Assembly: GCA_021775415.1 (NCBI GenBank)
Contig: JAJFHV010000002.1
Coordinates: 1-64,000, forward strand
Source of the DNA: Hyphomicrobiales bacterium
GTDB taxonomy: Bacteria; Pseudomonadota; Alphaproteobacteria; Rhizobiales; Rhizobiaceae
Direction: 5' to 3'
DNA length: 64,000 nucleotides
Shown: piece by piece, positions 16,459-25,792 of the stretch
How positions within the stretch are numbered: position 1 is the first letter of the stretch
Layout of the letters: each line of letters opens with the position of its first letter
Made by a program: the position numbers and the translations under genes
The notes under the pieces: generated by a model
What the model was told of the DNA's origin: nothing
The model's database searches: none
Seen by the model: only the letters and a program-made list of their open reading frames with translations

Positions 16459-17010
16459 ATGCAGCTATTATTCAATCGTGATCAAATCAGCGCGTCCGTA
16501 TTTTCTCTGGTACCGCTACGGATTGGTAGCGGGGTTAACTTCACGCTTCATGCCAGTTTGGAGTTAGATGCAGAAGAAGAAGCGTTGCTCCAGAAATACA
16601 ATCTCACCAAGGCACCGCTTGTAATCAGCGACCCCATTGACGACTTAAAGCAAAGCTTTCGACCGGCTTTGTTGCTCGGGTTTGTTATCTTCGTAATTAT
16701 TAGCCTCACCGGGGCATTTGGCACCGCCATGACTCTAGGGATAATGGTGACGCTGGCCATGACCATTGTCTATTTCAAAACCCTGCGCGAGCAGATCATT
16801 GTCAGTGAGTTGATGGCCGGTGGTCGAAAATTTCGTTGTGACAGCATTATCGCTCTGATCCAGAAAGAAGCCTATCTGGAATACATCTGCGGATATTTAC
16901 GACAGGTGCTCGAAAGTGCCAAGCACTGGCATGACCGTGAGGCGATCAGTATACCGCCGTTGAAAAAAGAGGAGGCCAAGCAGGCAGTACTCCAGAGACT
17001 CGGTATCTAA
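16459..17010 (+). CDS. Membrane protein of unknown function preceding the TraG-like ATPase
   Basis: 183 residues. Two adjacent membrane segments (about 60-100) around PALLLGFVIFVIISLTGAFG and AMTLGIMVTLAMTIVYF, with soluble ends; the C-terminus is helical and charged. No family is recognised. The start at 16459 follows ggaggg; an upstream in-frame GTG at 16408 is less likely. The stop abuts the next gene's ATG (taaATG), so the pair is co-translated, suggesting a membrane partner for the ATPase, as TraG/VirD4 proteins often need. Confidence 0.65.
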   Translation: MQLLFNRDQISASVFSLVPLRIGSGVNFTLHASLELDAEEEALLQKYNLTKAPLVISDPIDDLKQSFRPALLLGFVIFVIISLTGAFGTAMTLGIMVTLAMTIVYFKTLREQIIVSELMAGGRKFRCDSIIALIQKEAYLEYICGYLRQVLESAKHWHDREAISIPPLKKEEAKQAVLQRLGI

Positions 17011-19128
17011 ATGAGTTTTCGACCGATCTATGAAGGCTGGGATGTTCCGGGCCGCCTATCCCGAAAAGTCAGGCAAACCTTCACCGGCATTGGCCTCAAT
17101 AAGGATTTGCGAGGCGCAGCCACTCTAGCCGAACAGGTACGGCACAAACTTCAACAGCAATCACTGACAGAATCCGACGGTCAATTTGCCTTTGCGGAAT
17201 CGATTGTCGCTCAAGCATTGAAAGATTTGGTCGATGGCGATCCGGCGAATCATCCGCTTCGCGACCATCTGACAACAGTATTTACCGACCTCATTCATTT
17301 TGAAGGATGGTTTGCTGTCCCAAATGATTTTGATACAGATGGTTCACCAACCCGGTCGGAGTTGTGGGAACTTGAAGACCATTTGAAACGGGTTGAAAAG
17401 ATCGTCGACAATCTCGATGAAGTTGCGGGACTTTCTGTTGCTCTGTTAACAGAACTTGCCAGTCCGATCTTGCAAGCGTTTCCCAATCTGTCCAGTGACA
17501 ATGAGACGAATGCGGACAGCATCCGCTTTGAAACTGACCTGATTGATCTTTTGAATGACCCTCCCTCAATTACTGAAAACCTGGTGCAGTTACCGTTTGT
17601 ACCGGATTTGGAAGCCTTTGACCTTACCCCCCGTCTGAAAGAGCGATTGCAATATAATCTGCATATTGCTTCCGGTGGCGCACCCAGTGATTCAAGCAGC
17701 GTTCGCACTCCAAAACTACCGACCAAACAACCCTCCCTTTCACCGCGCAGCCTGATTGATGATTATCTGGGTGGCACACCGTTGGCTGATCTGCTGGGCT
17801 TTTCCATCCCGATTGAACTGCAACCAAACACCAGATTTGAGCATCATCATATCGTTGCCGGATCGGGTCACGGTAAGACTCAGACCCTGCAGCATCTCAT
17901 CTTGCATGATTTGGAAGCAGTCAAACAAGGCCGTGCATCGATCATAGTGATCGATAGTCAGAGTGATCTGATCAACAACATTGCCGGTATGGAAATGTTT
18001 GCGCCAGGGCAATCACTGGCGGATCGACTGGTGCTGATTGATCCAACGGACATTGAATATCCCGTTGCGCTCAATCTGTTCGATGTCGGGATGGACCGGC
18101 TGGACGGATATTCGAAGCTGGATCGGGAACGGCTAACCAACAGCATATTGGAACTCTATGATTTTGTGTTGGGGTCGCTCCTGGACGCCGGAATGACCCA
18201 GAAGCAGACCGTAATCTTCCGGTACATCACACGGCTGCTGCTGCGCATACCAAACGCCACCATTCACACCTTGCGGGAATTGCTCGAGGATGGCGGTTAC
18301 GAACGATACGAAAAACACATCTTGGAACTTGAGGGTTCAGCCCGTGCCTTTTTTGAAAACGAGTTCAACAGTTCAGAATTCAAACGAACCAAGCAACAAG
18401 TACTGCGGCGGCTCTACGGCATTTTGGAAAACCAGACCTTTGAGCGCATGTTCTCACACCCTAAGAGCAAGCTTGATCTCTTTGCAGAATTGAACACTGG
18501 AAAGGTCATCCTGATAAACACTGCCAAGGATCTCCTGAAGGAAAATGGCACGGAAATCTTTGGACGGTTCTTTATCGCGATGATCGCACAAGCCGCCCAG
18601 GAGCGCGCAGTGCTGGCCAAGGAGGGCCGCCTGCCAACCTATGTCTATGTCGACGAGGCCAATGACTATTTTGATCGTAACACCGGCATCATTCTCAGTC
18701 AGGCGCGAAAATACAACGTTGGCATGGTACTGGCGCATCAGTATCTTGGTCAACTGGATGCCAAGCTCCAGGAAGCAATTGCCGCAAACACATCTATCAA
18801 ATTTGCTGGCGGCGTTTCAGCCAAGGATGCACGTAGCATCGCCAGTGATCTGCGTACTGATGCCAGCTTTATTGAGCAACAGGAAAAGCTCACCTTCGCC
18901 GCCTTCATCAAAGGTCAGACCAAGCGAGCAATTTCACTGAAGATTGAGCCAGGGCGGCTGGAAAGCTTACCAAGGATGGGTGAGGTAGATAGAGATCTTC
19001 AGCGAGAAATGATGCGTGAGAAGTACGCAGTGCATTATTCGGAATTGAACGCAGCGGGCGATGCGCCCGAATTGAGTCACGGTGATAGCGAGTTAGAATC
19101 CGATGATGGTAAGCCAGATGTCTGGTGA
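17011..19128 (+). CDS. TraG/VirD4-like conjugative ATPase
   Basis: 705 residues. A helical N-terminal region (1-270) is followed by a P-loop domain: Walker A GSGHGKTQTL near 284, a DUF87-like IIVIDSQSDLINN segment, Walker B YVYVDEANDYF near 547 and LAHQYLGQLD (sensor-like). The C-terminal tail is acidic. Such ATPases couple DNA or protein substrates to secretion or pump DNA. No relaxase or VirB genes are present in the window, so its partner apparatus is unknown. It follows the small membrane protein without a gap. A shorter relative is encoded at 46567. Confidence 0.88.
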   Translation: MSFRPIYEGWDVPGRLSRKVRQTFTGIGLNKDLRGAATLAEQVRHKLQQQSLTESDGQFAFAESIVAQALKDLVDGDPANHPLRDHLTTVFTDLIHFEGWFAVPNDFDTDGSPTRSELWELEDHLKRVEKIVDNLDEVAGLSVALLTELASPILQAFPNLSSDNETNADSIRFETDLIDLLNDPPSITENLVQLPFVPDLEAFDLTPRLKERLQYNLHIASGGAPSDSSSVRTPKLPTKQPSLSPRSLIDDYLGGTPLADLLGFSIPIELQPNTRFEHHHIVAGSGHGKTQTLQHLILHDLEAVKQGRASIIVIDSQSDLINNIAGMEMFAPGQSLADRLVLIDPTDIEYPVALNLFDVGMDRLDGYSKLDRERLTNSILELYDFVLGSLLDAGMTQKQTVIFRYITRLLLRIPNATIHTLRELLEDGGYERYEKHILELEGSARAFFENEFNSSEFKRTKQQVLRRLYGILENQTFERMFSHPKSKLDLFAELNTGKVILINTAKDLLKENGTEIFGRFFIAMIAQAAQERAVLAKEGRLPTYVYVDEANDYFDRNTGIILSQARKYNVGMVLAHQYLGQLDAKLQEAIAANTSIKFAGGVSAKDARSIASDLRTDASFIEQQEKLTFAAFIKGQTKRAISLKIEPGRLESLPRMGEVDRDLQREMMREKYAVHYSELNAAGDAPELSHGDSELESDDGKPDVW

Positions 19129-19333
19129 CGTTGGACCTTGAACAGTTTGCCTAGCATTTAACATATTAAGAAGATGATCCCGACGATCCTGGATTGCGTG
19201 TATGGGATGGCATCTGATCAGTCATAGTCGGATGCTGAGCAACAACTATTATAAGATAGAACATCTATTTCTTTGATAAATTTTTTGCTTACTTAGCCGT
19301 CTATTTTAGTATAGATTAAGCTACAAACAAATA

Positions 19334-21367
19334 TTGGGTAAATGGGTGCGACAATTCATTTGGTTGTTGAGTATATGTTATTTGCTGCTGTTACCGATGT
19401 TGATCGTCAGCTGTGCAAAGAACAATTCTAATGTGAAAATCGCACAGCCGCGAGCTACAACATCGCCAAAGCACGATAGTATAAAAACTACAACCCAAAA
19501 GCCGCATAAACCAATTGTAAATGTGGAAAATAATGATGCCGCCACGGACGGTGCTTTTTTCCCTGAAAAAAGGATTCAGCGAAGACGTCCTTACTGGAAT
19601 GTGTGGTTTGAAGATAAAAACAAAATTGTCCGGCAGAGCGAATTGCAGACAGGCAAAAATTACAAATTTGTGCTCGATCTATCTGCCTACGATTTTTCTG
19701 ATCTGTTTATCAATTACATTTCAGCTGCGGAAGCTCAACGACAATTAGTTGATCAAATTTCAAATGCCAAAGGACGAGTGGCTATTAAATTAAGGCCTTT
19801 TACCAGCGGTGCCTTTGGAAAGTCGACACAATATGGAGATATTGATGTCGTCATTGATCCAAGCAAATTTTCCAAAGTTCGTGAAGACGAGAAAGAGTAT
19901 CATGAGCTTGCCCAACTGGGTATTATGGATCAGCGAAAATTTGCGGAGAAAGTGCGTGCTGCATGGGTGCTTCCGACCAATTTGGAAAAAAATTCACAAC
20001 GTGATCCGGTATCAGTTATTTTAAAGACGTCGTTGGATCCTGGATGTGCAGCAGTAGGTTTTTCGGTTTGGGATGAAACAGGATCAATACCGCTTGATCA
20101 TGTAGTGTATCGAACATTTGTGGGAGAGCGTGGTTCCTCATTGGATGGATGTCTAACGGATAGTTCCACCGCAGTTTTCGAAGCTGGTTTCAGCACACTC
20201 ATAACAGCAAATCTCAATCATTTAGACGGTAACACGAAATTAGTTGATGGTGGATTACACTTCTTTGAATTTGCAGTTACGCCCAAAGAAATTGTGTCGA
20301 TCGTTGTATTTGCTGACGCACGAAACCCAGAATCTGTCGAAACCTATAGCTGGAGAACAGATGTTCCGTTAAGCAAATTCTTTGATGTTGAGATGCCCGA
20401 TCTAATCGCAGAGGCACAGATTGAAGCAGCCAAGGAAAATCAAAATGCTTATGAGTACCTGGCTGGGCGATTACGCGACCGAATTTTTTTCGATGTAGAA
20501 TATTCGGAGAGCCCTGAAGCAGCCAGGGCGTGGGAAATCTTGCAAGAGTTTGCCGTAACTGGTCGTTCAATAAAGACTCGTTTGGTGAATGGGACTGGAG
20601 ACACATTGTATGCGCCGCTTGGTCTACTCCATGCCGGTGGCGATAATAGCCCACTAAAAGGACGCCTTTCGATTGTGCAGGCGCTTCCTCACGAAAATCA
20701 CCTACCAAGCAATAGTTGCATAAGAGAATGGTCTTACATGCTTCCGGTTGCGGAAAGTGCTGAAAGCGAGTGGAGCGTGATGCAAGATGTAAATCGTAAC
20801 AAACCTGAATCTGGGTGGCTCAGAAATGTGTTTGGGTTTGTAGACGATGATCTTCGCCAATACTTGCGGCATCAATTAGGAAAATTCGAAATGGAAGAAA
20901 CTGAACCTGAAGGGCTTCTGGCAGTGACACATCAATCAAAAGGCACCTTTTGGTTTGACAAAATGAGTAGAAAGTTTCTCTCGGAAGACATAAAGCGCCC
21001 TTATCAACATGGTAGCGCAGCAATTTTGGCAACTTGTGAAGCAGCTGGAACAGATTATGAAAATCGGAGGGCGCTAAAACGCTTTAATGCACAGGGGATG
21101 GACCTAATTATCGCAGCTCCATTTCAGGTATTACTTGGCTATGGTGCAAAGTTAGCCAAAAAAATGGATGGAATAATTCGTGAAACTAACGAAGAATTAG
21201 ACCCAAATCTTGATAGACGCATAGTCACGTTGTTTGAAAAAGCCGCCCAACAAGTGGCGATGGAAGATCCCACTCGTCAATTTGATGACATGCGGCACGA
21301 ATTTGTTGTGCTTGGTAATCCAGAGATTAAGCTTTGCCTTCCTGATAAAGTGAGAGAAATTCCATGA
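19334..21367 (+). CDS. CHAT-domain (caspase-like) lipoprotein
   Basis: 677 residues. The N-terminus is a lipoprotein signal with lipobox IVSC near residue 27. A long central region of beta-rich character follows. The C-terminal 260 residues look like a CHAT peptidase: LYAPLGLLHAGG, then catalytic His533 in AVTHQSKGTF, Cys568 in AILATCEAAGT, and the closing FVVLGNPEIKL. It would therefore be a membrane-tethered, extracytoplasmic cysteine protease, unusual for CHAT proteins, which are mostly cytoplasmic. TTG start (or GTG 19346). The stop overlaps the phosphoesterase start. It heads an operon of exported enzymes. Confidence 0.75.
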   Translation: MGKWVRQFIWLLSICYLLLLPMLIVSCAKNNSNVKIAQPRATTSPKHDSIKTTTQKPHKPIVNVENNDAATDGAFFPEKRIQRRRPYWNVWFEDKNKIVRQSELQTGKNYKFVLDLSAYDFSDLFINYISAAEAQRQLVDQISNAKGRVAIKLRPFTSGAFGKSTQYGDIDVVIDPSKFSKVREDEKEYHELAQLGIMDQRKFAEKVRAAWVLPTNLEKNSQRDPVSVILKTSLDPGCAAVGFSVWDETGSIPLDHVVYRTFVGERGSSLDGCLTDSSTAVFEAGFSTLITANLNHLDGNTKLVDGGLHFFEFAVTPKEIVSIVVFADARNPESVETYSWRTDVPLSKFFDVEMPDLIAEAQIEAAKENQNAYEYLAGRLRDRIFFDVEYSESPEAARAWEILQEFAVTGRSIKTRLVNGTGDTLYAPLGLLHAGGDNSPLKGRLSIVQALPHENHLPSNSCIREWSYMLPVAESAESEWSVMQDVNRNKPESGWLRNVFGFVDDDLRQYLRHQLGKFEMEETEPEGLLAVTHQSKGTFWFDKMSRKFLSEDIKRPYQHGSAAILATCEAAGTDYENRRALKRFNAQGMDLIIAAPFQVLLGYGAKLAKKMDGIIRETNEELDPNLDRRIVTLFEKAAQQVAMEDPTRQFDDMRHEFVVLGNPEIKLCLPDKVREIP

Positions 21368-22968
21368 TAAATTTTATACATTGCTACCACCGGTATTTCT
21401 TGGTTTTTTGCAGCTGGATCTTTTTGCTCGGTACGGAGGTTATGGCGGATTCACGTTTTAAGGCACCAACCAGCCTCGAGACTCGCTATCTCGTTGTCAT
21501 AAGTGACTTACACATGGGTCTCGGAAAAATTAATGGCGAATGGCACCCTTATGAAGATTTTCGATGGCCAGGCGCATTGAATGCGTTTTTGCACAAAATA
21601 TCAGAACTCGGTAACGAGCATGTGGATTTGGTTATAGCAGGCGATTTTCTTGAGTTGTGGCAATATCCCGCGGATGTTGCCTGTCAGGGAGATGGCCCCA
21701 ATTTAGGCTGCACTATCAATGAAGTTGAGCGCATTGCGCAGCGCGTGGTGAAGGCACACTCTGGAACCAGTGATGGAATTCCAAAAGCCTTTGATTCACT
21801 CGCAGCGTTTAGTCAACGAGGTGAAAATCGATTGCACATAGTGCCTGGAAATCACGATGCAGCAATTCTAGTTCCCCAAGTTTGGGCAATTGTCGCCAAT
21901 GCACTCCAAGCCGATCGTGGTCGAATTCGACTTGTTGGAAAAGACAGTTTGGGCGTATGGAACTCGATTGATGGCCGTGTGGTGATAGAGCATGGACAAC
22001 AGATGGGTGCAGATTTAAATCGCTATGACAATTGGCCGGAAGTTGTACCGAAAAGTGGAGAACGAATGGTGCGTGTCGAAGGAGAGCTTAACGTGCAGAA
22101 GCTCTTCAATAGCGTGGAAAGGGAATATCCGATTATCGATAACTTGAGTCCCGAAGTGGCCGGGGCATGGTATCGCGCGCAAGATAGGGGAATTTCAGGC
22201 AGTATCGCAGATATAGCCAAACTCGCGTACTTCATGCTTTTTGAAACTTCGTTTGAGCACAAAGTTGACGTTTTGGGGGGCGGGCCTACGCTCCAAAACG
22301 GCAGTATCCAATGGGATCTGCAATACGCTCGCAACGAACTTGGTTACAAGCTTTTTGTATTTTCTCTACCAAGCGATGACAAGCTTAGAAAGTTATTGAC
22401 AGAGGAGTCGAACAGCGACCTAGCCAAAAAGATTGTGGCAGAATTTAATGCATTAATACAGCAGTTAAGCGATGATGAATTAAAACATTTGTGCGACCAA
22501 CTAGCGTTGCAAGCCGACAAAGCGAGGTGTTGGGCCCCGAAAGGGGGGGCGGTTTTAGAGGCCCTTGTCAAGTCCCGTCATCGGATAAAACGCAATCACC
22601 TTAAACTGCGAAAGAAGACTTATCCTAAAATGAACACGTTCATTTATGGTCACACACACCAACTTGAACAGGGTCACGATATTAAGCTCAGTGACTTCGA
22701 AGTCGTTACAGTTTTTAATTCTGGAGCGTTTCAACGGGTAATGGATGATGAAAATTATCGACGTCGTCTAAAACTGGCATATCCTCAGGTCTCTACGTCT
22801 GAAGGGTTGAAAGAGCTGGATCTCAACAAAGACTTCAGACCTTGCTACACAGCAGTTTTAGGAAAGCTCGAAGGCAACAAATACAATCTTAGAACGAAAC
22901 GTTGGTATATGGCTGAACATGAAAAAGGAAAATTCATCGATGTGGGGAGCCCTTTGTGCAATTGGTAA
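21364..22968 (+). CDS. Exported metallophosphoesterase
   Basis: 534 residues. The N-terminal signal peptide (about 1-28) precedes the calcineurin-type metal motifs: VISDLHMGLG, AGDFLELW, VPGNHDAA and IYGHTHQLEQG. A helical insert lies between the third and last motif (about 240-410). Substrate is unknown; related enzymes hydrolyse phosphomonoesters, phosphodiesters or UDP-diacylglucosamine. ATGA overlap with the CHAT gene argues for a stoichiometric partner. A 525-base gap follows before the next gene. Confidence 0.88.
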   Translation: MINFIHCYHRYFLVFCSWIFLLGTEVMADSRFKAPTSLETRYLVVISDLHMGLGKINGEWHPYEDFRWPGALNAFLHKISELGNEHVDLVIAGDFLELWQYPADVACQGDGPNLGCTINEVERIAQRVVKAHSGTSDGIPKAFDSLAAFSQRGENRLHIVPGNHDAAILVPQVWAIVANALQADRGRIRLVGKDSLGVWNSIDGRVVIEHGQQMGADLNRYDNWPEVVPKSGERMVRVEGELNVQKLFNSVEREYPIIDNLSPEVAGAWYRAQDRGISGSIADIAKLAYFMLFETSFEHKVDVLGGGPTLQNGSIQWDLQYARNELGYKLFVFSLPSDDKLRKLLTEESNSDLAKKIVAEFNALIQQLSDDELKHLCDQLALQADKARCWAPKGGAVLEALVKSRHRIKRNHLKLRKKTYPKMNTFIYGHTHQLEQGHDIKLSDFEVVTVFNSGAFQRVMDDENYRRRLKLAYPQVSTSEGLKELDLNKDFRPCYTAVLGKLEGNKYNLRTKRWYMAEHEKGKFIDVGSPLCNW

Positions 22969-23493
22969 CAGGCAAGCTTTGGGATGCTTGGGATTTGCGA
23001 TAATTGTCTGGTGTGTGTGGAATTCAGACTTTTAGACCTAAGTATTTTCGCGCCAATTTACTCGCAGGGGTCGTTTGGGCTCATTCGCGTAAAAACAGAC
23101 TTGGCTTAGACAAAAATCTTGGGGTGGGAACATGCGTATTTGATTAATTCAATTTGGGTGAACTTTCCCTCACGCGTTTTGAACTAAACGCCTTCCAACA
23201 ATTGCGCAAAGTCGGTTTGTCCACACGACGTTTTTCAATATTGTCCATGGAAATCAAAGTTCACTGGGAAATACAATTGACAATTTCGAACAATCGTAGG
23301 TTAATGAAAATTCTGCAGATAGAGCAACTGCATTTATTGTTTGTTTCTGGCGACGTTAGACTGGAAATTCCCAATAATATCCGCTGCTTCGCTAGAAAAA
23401 GTAGTTAAGCGCTTGTTGGACGACGATGAATTCATTCAAGCCTGAGTACTGAAGCTATCCCGCGGCCTGCACTCTAGATAACTATCAGCGTAA
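22969..23493. other. Gene-poor gap in the protease cluster
   Basis: 525 bases without a convincing gene. Short open frames near 23154-23408 have no ribosome site or family pattern. A stretch ending about 23443 could read as a degraded C-terminus in another frame. The promoter of the next gene probably lies here. Confidence 0.5.
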
Positions 23494-24273
23494 ATGACAA
23501 AAATGTTGAAATACAAACCTGCAACAAACTTCCAACTTGTATTTTTCGTTTTTTTGACTGGTGTTTTTTTTCTGATAAATCCACGTGTTCAAGCGCAATT
23601 TATGGGTCCAGAAGCTTATATCGATAGAGAAGGAGTATGGAAAAGCAAATTTATTGCTGTTTGTTGGGAACAAAAGCCCGATAAATACATCGACCAAAGG
23701 AGATTTGTAAGAGAGGCTGTTGCTACGTACATTGGGAGTGAGGGTGGAAACTCGAAGTATATTTTTTTGGAAACTGAGGAAGGAGTGTGGCCAGAATGCA
23801 ACAAAGACAACCATGTCCCCGGAATTTGGATTAAGATTCGGGACATTACCCCGCGAAGTCAAGTCGGTCGACAATATGTGCGCGACGCTGCCGGGAACAA
23901 GTTGAAACTAAAAGGCGAGCCTCAGTCATTACCCACCAGAATGATATTGAACTTTGAGTTTGAGCAAACAGTTAGTGTAAAAAACCTGTGTTTTAGGAGC
24001 GGTTTGAATCTAAAGGAATGTATTGAAGTTGTGGCGGTACACGAGTTTCTTCATGCTTTGTCATTCTTGCACGAACAATTGCGAAGCGATGCTGATCCTG
24101 AATGTAAAGAGCTATGGGAAAGAAAGAGGGATGTAATTGGTTATGATCCAGATTTTGCTGAAACAGATTATGATCCTGATTCGATTATGAACTATTGTGG
24201 AGATATATATAAATCTCCAATACAGTTGAGTAATACAGATAAACATATGCTGATCAAGATAATGGAATTCTGA
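23494..24273 (+). CDS. Secreted astacin-like zinc metalloprotease
   Basis: 259 residues with a signal peptide (about 1-36). HEFLHALSFLHE (His183, Glu184, His187, His193) is the metzincin zinc motif in the M12A/astacin form HExxHxxxFxHE. The following SIMNYCGD is a Met-turn-like element, and several Cys could form disulfides. No prodomain is obvious. It probably degrades or matures proteins outside the cytoplasm, perhaps neighbouring cluster members. It is followed after 16 bases by a serine protease gene. Confidence 0.85.
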   Translation: MTKMLKYKPATNFQLVFFVFLTGVFFLINPRVQAQFMGPEAYIDREGVWKSKFIAVCWEQKPDKYIDQRRFVREAVATYIGSEGGNSKYIFLETEEGVWPECNKDNHVPGIWIKIRDITPRSQVGRQYVRDAAGNKLKLKGEPQSLPTRMILNFEFEQTVSVKNLCFRSGLNLKECIEVVAVHEFLHALSFLHEQLRSDADPECKELWERKRDVIGYDPDFAETDYDPDSIMNYCGDIYKSPIQLSNTDKHMLIKIMEF

Positions 24274-24289
24274 TTGGGGGGACTTTATC

Positions 24290-25792
24290 ATGCGAAATGG
24301 CGAATTTTCATTGATTGGTTTTAAGAATAGTTTCCTATCAAATTTTTTTCTATACCTATCTAGCCTCAGCTTGTGGTTTGCTGCTTTTTCCACAAATGTC
24401 TTTGCGAAAGACCCTCAACATGTTTGGACAGATGATCGACTAAAGTCGGTTGTTCGAATTGAACTTAAAGTTAACAAACAAACCCTAACCGGAACTGGGG
24501 TTATTGTTACCAGCAGCAAAAAAGACGGAAAGGGCCACAATTTTCAGTACATAATTACAAGCCGCCATGTGGTGCAAATAATTAAAGATGCAGGGAATAA
24601 TCTCCGTGACCCTCATCCAACAAATTGCGAAAAGGATCTTGATGAGGAAGCTTTAAAAATTTATGAGGGGCAAAGTGGCGACGGTGAGATTACGATTGAG
24701 TGTGTGATTTTTCCGACAAAAGATATCGCCCTTATAAGAGTGGATAAGAGGGACAAAGAGCCTTATCCAGCACTCGACATAATCGCATGTGCTCCTCGTG
24801 AAGGGGTGCGTCTCTACATTGCCGGATTCGCTCTTTCCGGCTACAGAGATATTTATCGTCATGGGATTGTCACCAGTTATACCCCAGAAAACGTTATTGT
24901 TGATGTGCCAACCGCTGGCGGTATGAGTGGTGGTGCGTATTTAACTCATGAAGGACATTTAGTAGGCATTCATCAAGGAGCTGAAACAGGGAAACAGAAT
25001 TTTGCCTATATGAAACCTTTGGGTGAAAACATGTTGGATGACCTATCGAAAACGTTTGATATTAACGGTGACAAAAATGCGACGTGTAGCACACCTCCCA
25101 GTGCATTCAAAAAAATAACGGACATGGATGAAGATGTAAGTGGAAAATTCACAAACGTTGCTAGAATTTTCAAGAAAAACTTGGATGATTTGAAAGACGA
25201 AAAGCAAATTGAGGAATTGGCCAAGTTAGTTTCTGCAATCGGTGAGATACAAAATTACATTGAAAAAATCCGACTGTTACCACCTCAAATTGAAGTTTCA
25301 GATCAGCTAATAATTAGAAGAAATGGCGAGGGGATAAAGAAAATTGGCCAATGGAATTTTTTAGTTAATGCCTACTACCGAGGTCCCCAAGAAAACAAAG
25401 ACGCGGACGACTTGGCTTTGTTTGCGTGTTTTAACGTGATTTTTAAAGATGCTCTCACAGAAGACGGGGCCAAGTTGCAAGATATTCACTTTTGTAAGTG
25501 GGACAATGAAAGCAAGCGAGAAATATCACCAGCTGATGCTGCAACTACACATGTGTTTGATGTTCCATCAAAAACAACACGAAAGTACCTGAGCAAATAT
25601 GGGGCAGACTTTACAGGGTATAAGTTTGTAATTGGTAAGAAGGAACCTGATGGCAATCCGGACAAGAAATTTGACAAAATGGACCTCGGGACAGAGGGTT
25701 ACGAAGCACTTTCACGCGGAGAACTGCGTTTTAAAACCGACGCAGAGACAAAAAAAATCTTAAGTGAGATTGTGAAAGGAACGCAGGGTTGA
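24290..25792 (+). CDS. Secreted trypsin-like serine protease
   Basis: 500 residues. Signal peptide about 1-40. Trypsin_2 domain about 50-260 with a visible triad: His93 in TSRHVVQ, Asp145 in KDIALIRVD and Ser213 in GGMSGGAYL. The C-terminal 240 residues have a helical part followed by a beta-rich part with no known family. A ggggga ribosome site precedes ATG. The stop overlaps the next gene (TTGA). It is likely part of an extracytoplasmic proteolytic system with the metalloprotease and CHAT protein. Confidence 0.88.
   Translation: MRNGEFSLIGFKNSFLSNFFLYLSSLSLWFAAFSTNVFAKDPQHVWTDDRLKSVVRIELKVNKQTLTGTGVIVTSSKKDGKGHNFQYIITSRHVVQIIKDAGNNLRDPHPTNCEKDLDEEALKIYEGQSGDGEITIECVIFPTKDIALIRVDKRDKEPYPALDIIACAPREGVRLYIAGFALSGYRDIYRHGIVTSYTPENVIVDVPTAGGMSGGAYLTHEGHLVGIHQGAETGKQNFAYMKPLGENMLDDLSKTFDINGDKNATCSTPPSAFKKITDMDEDVSGKFTNVARIFKKNLDDLKDEKQIEELAKLVSAIGEIQNYIEKIRLLPPQIEVSDQLIIRRNGEGIKKIGQWNFLVNAYYRGPQENKDADDLALFACFNVIFKDALTEDGAKLQDIHFCKWDNESKREISPADAATTHVFDVPSKTTRKYLSKYGADFTGYKFVIGKKEPDGNPDKKFDKMDLGTEGYEALSRGELRFKTDAETKKILSEIVKGTQG

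Noticed and set aside
23154-23408. 84-codon open frame in the protease-cluster gap
   Set aside because: No ribosome site, no family, and it stands alone in a non-coding stretch.
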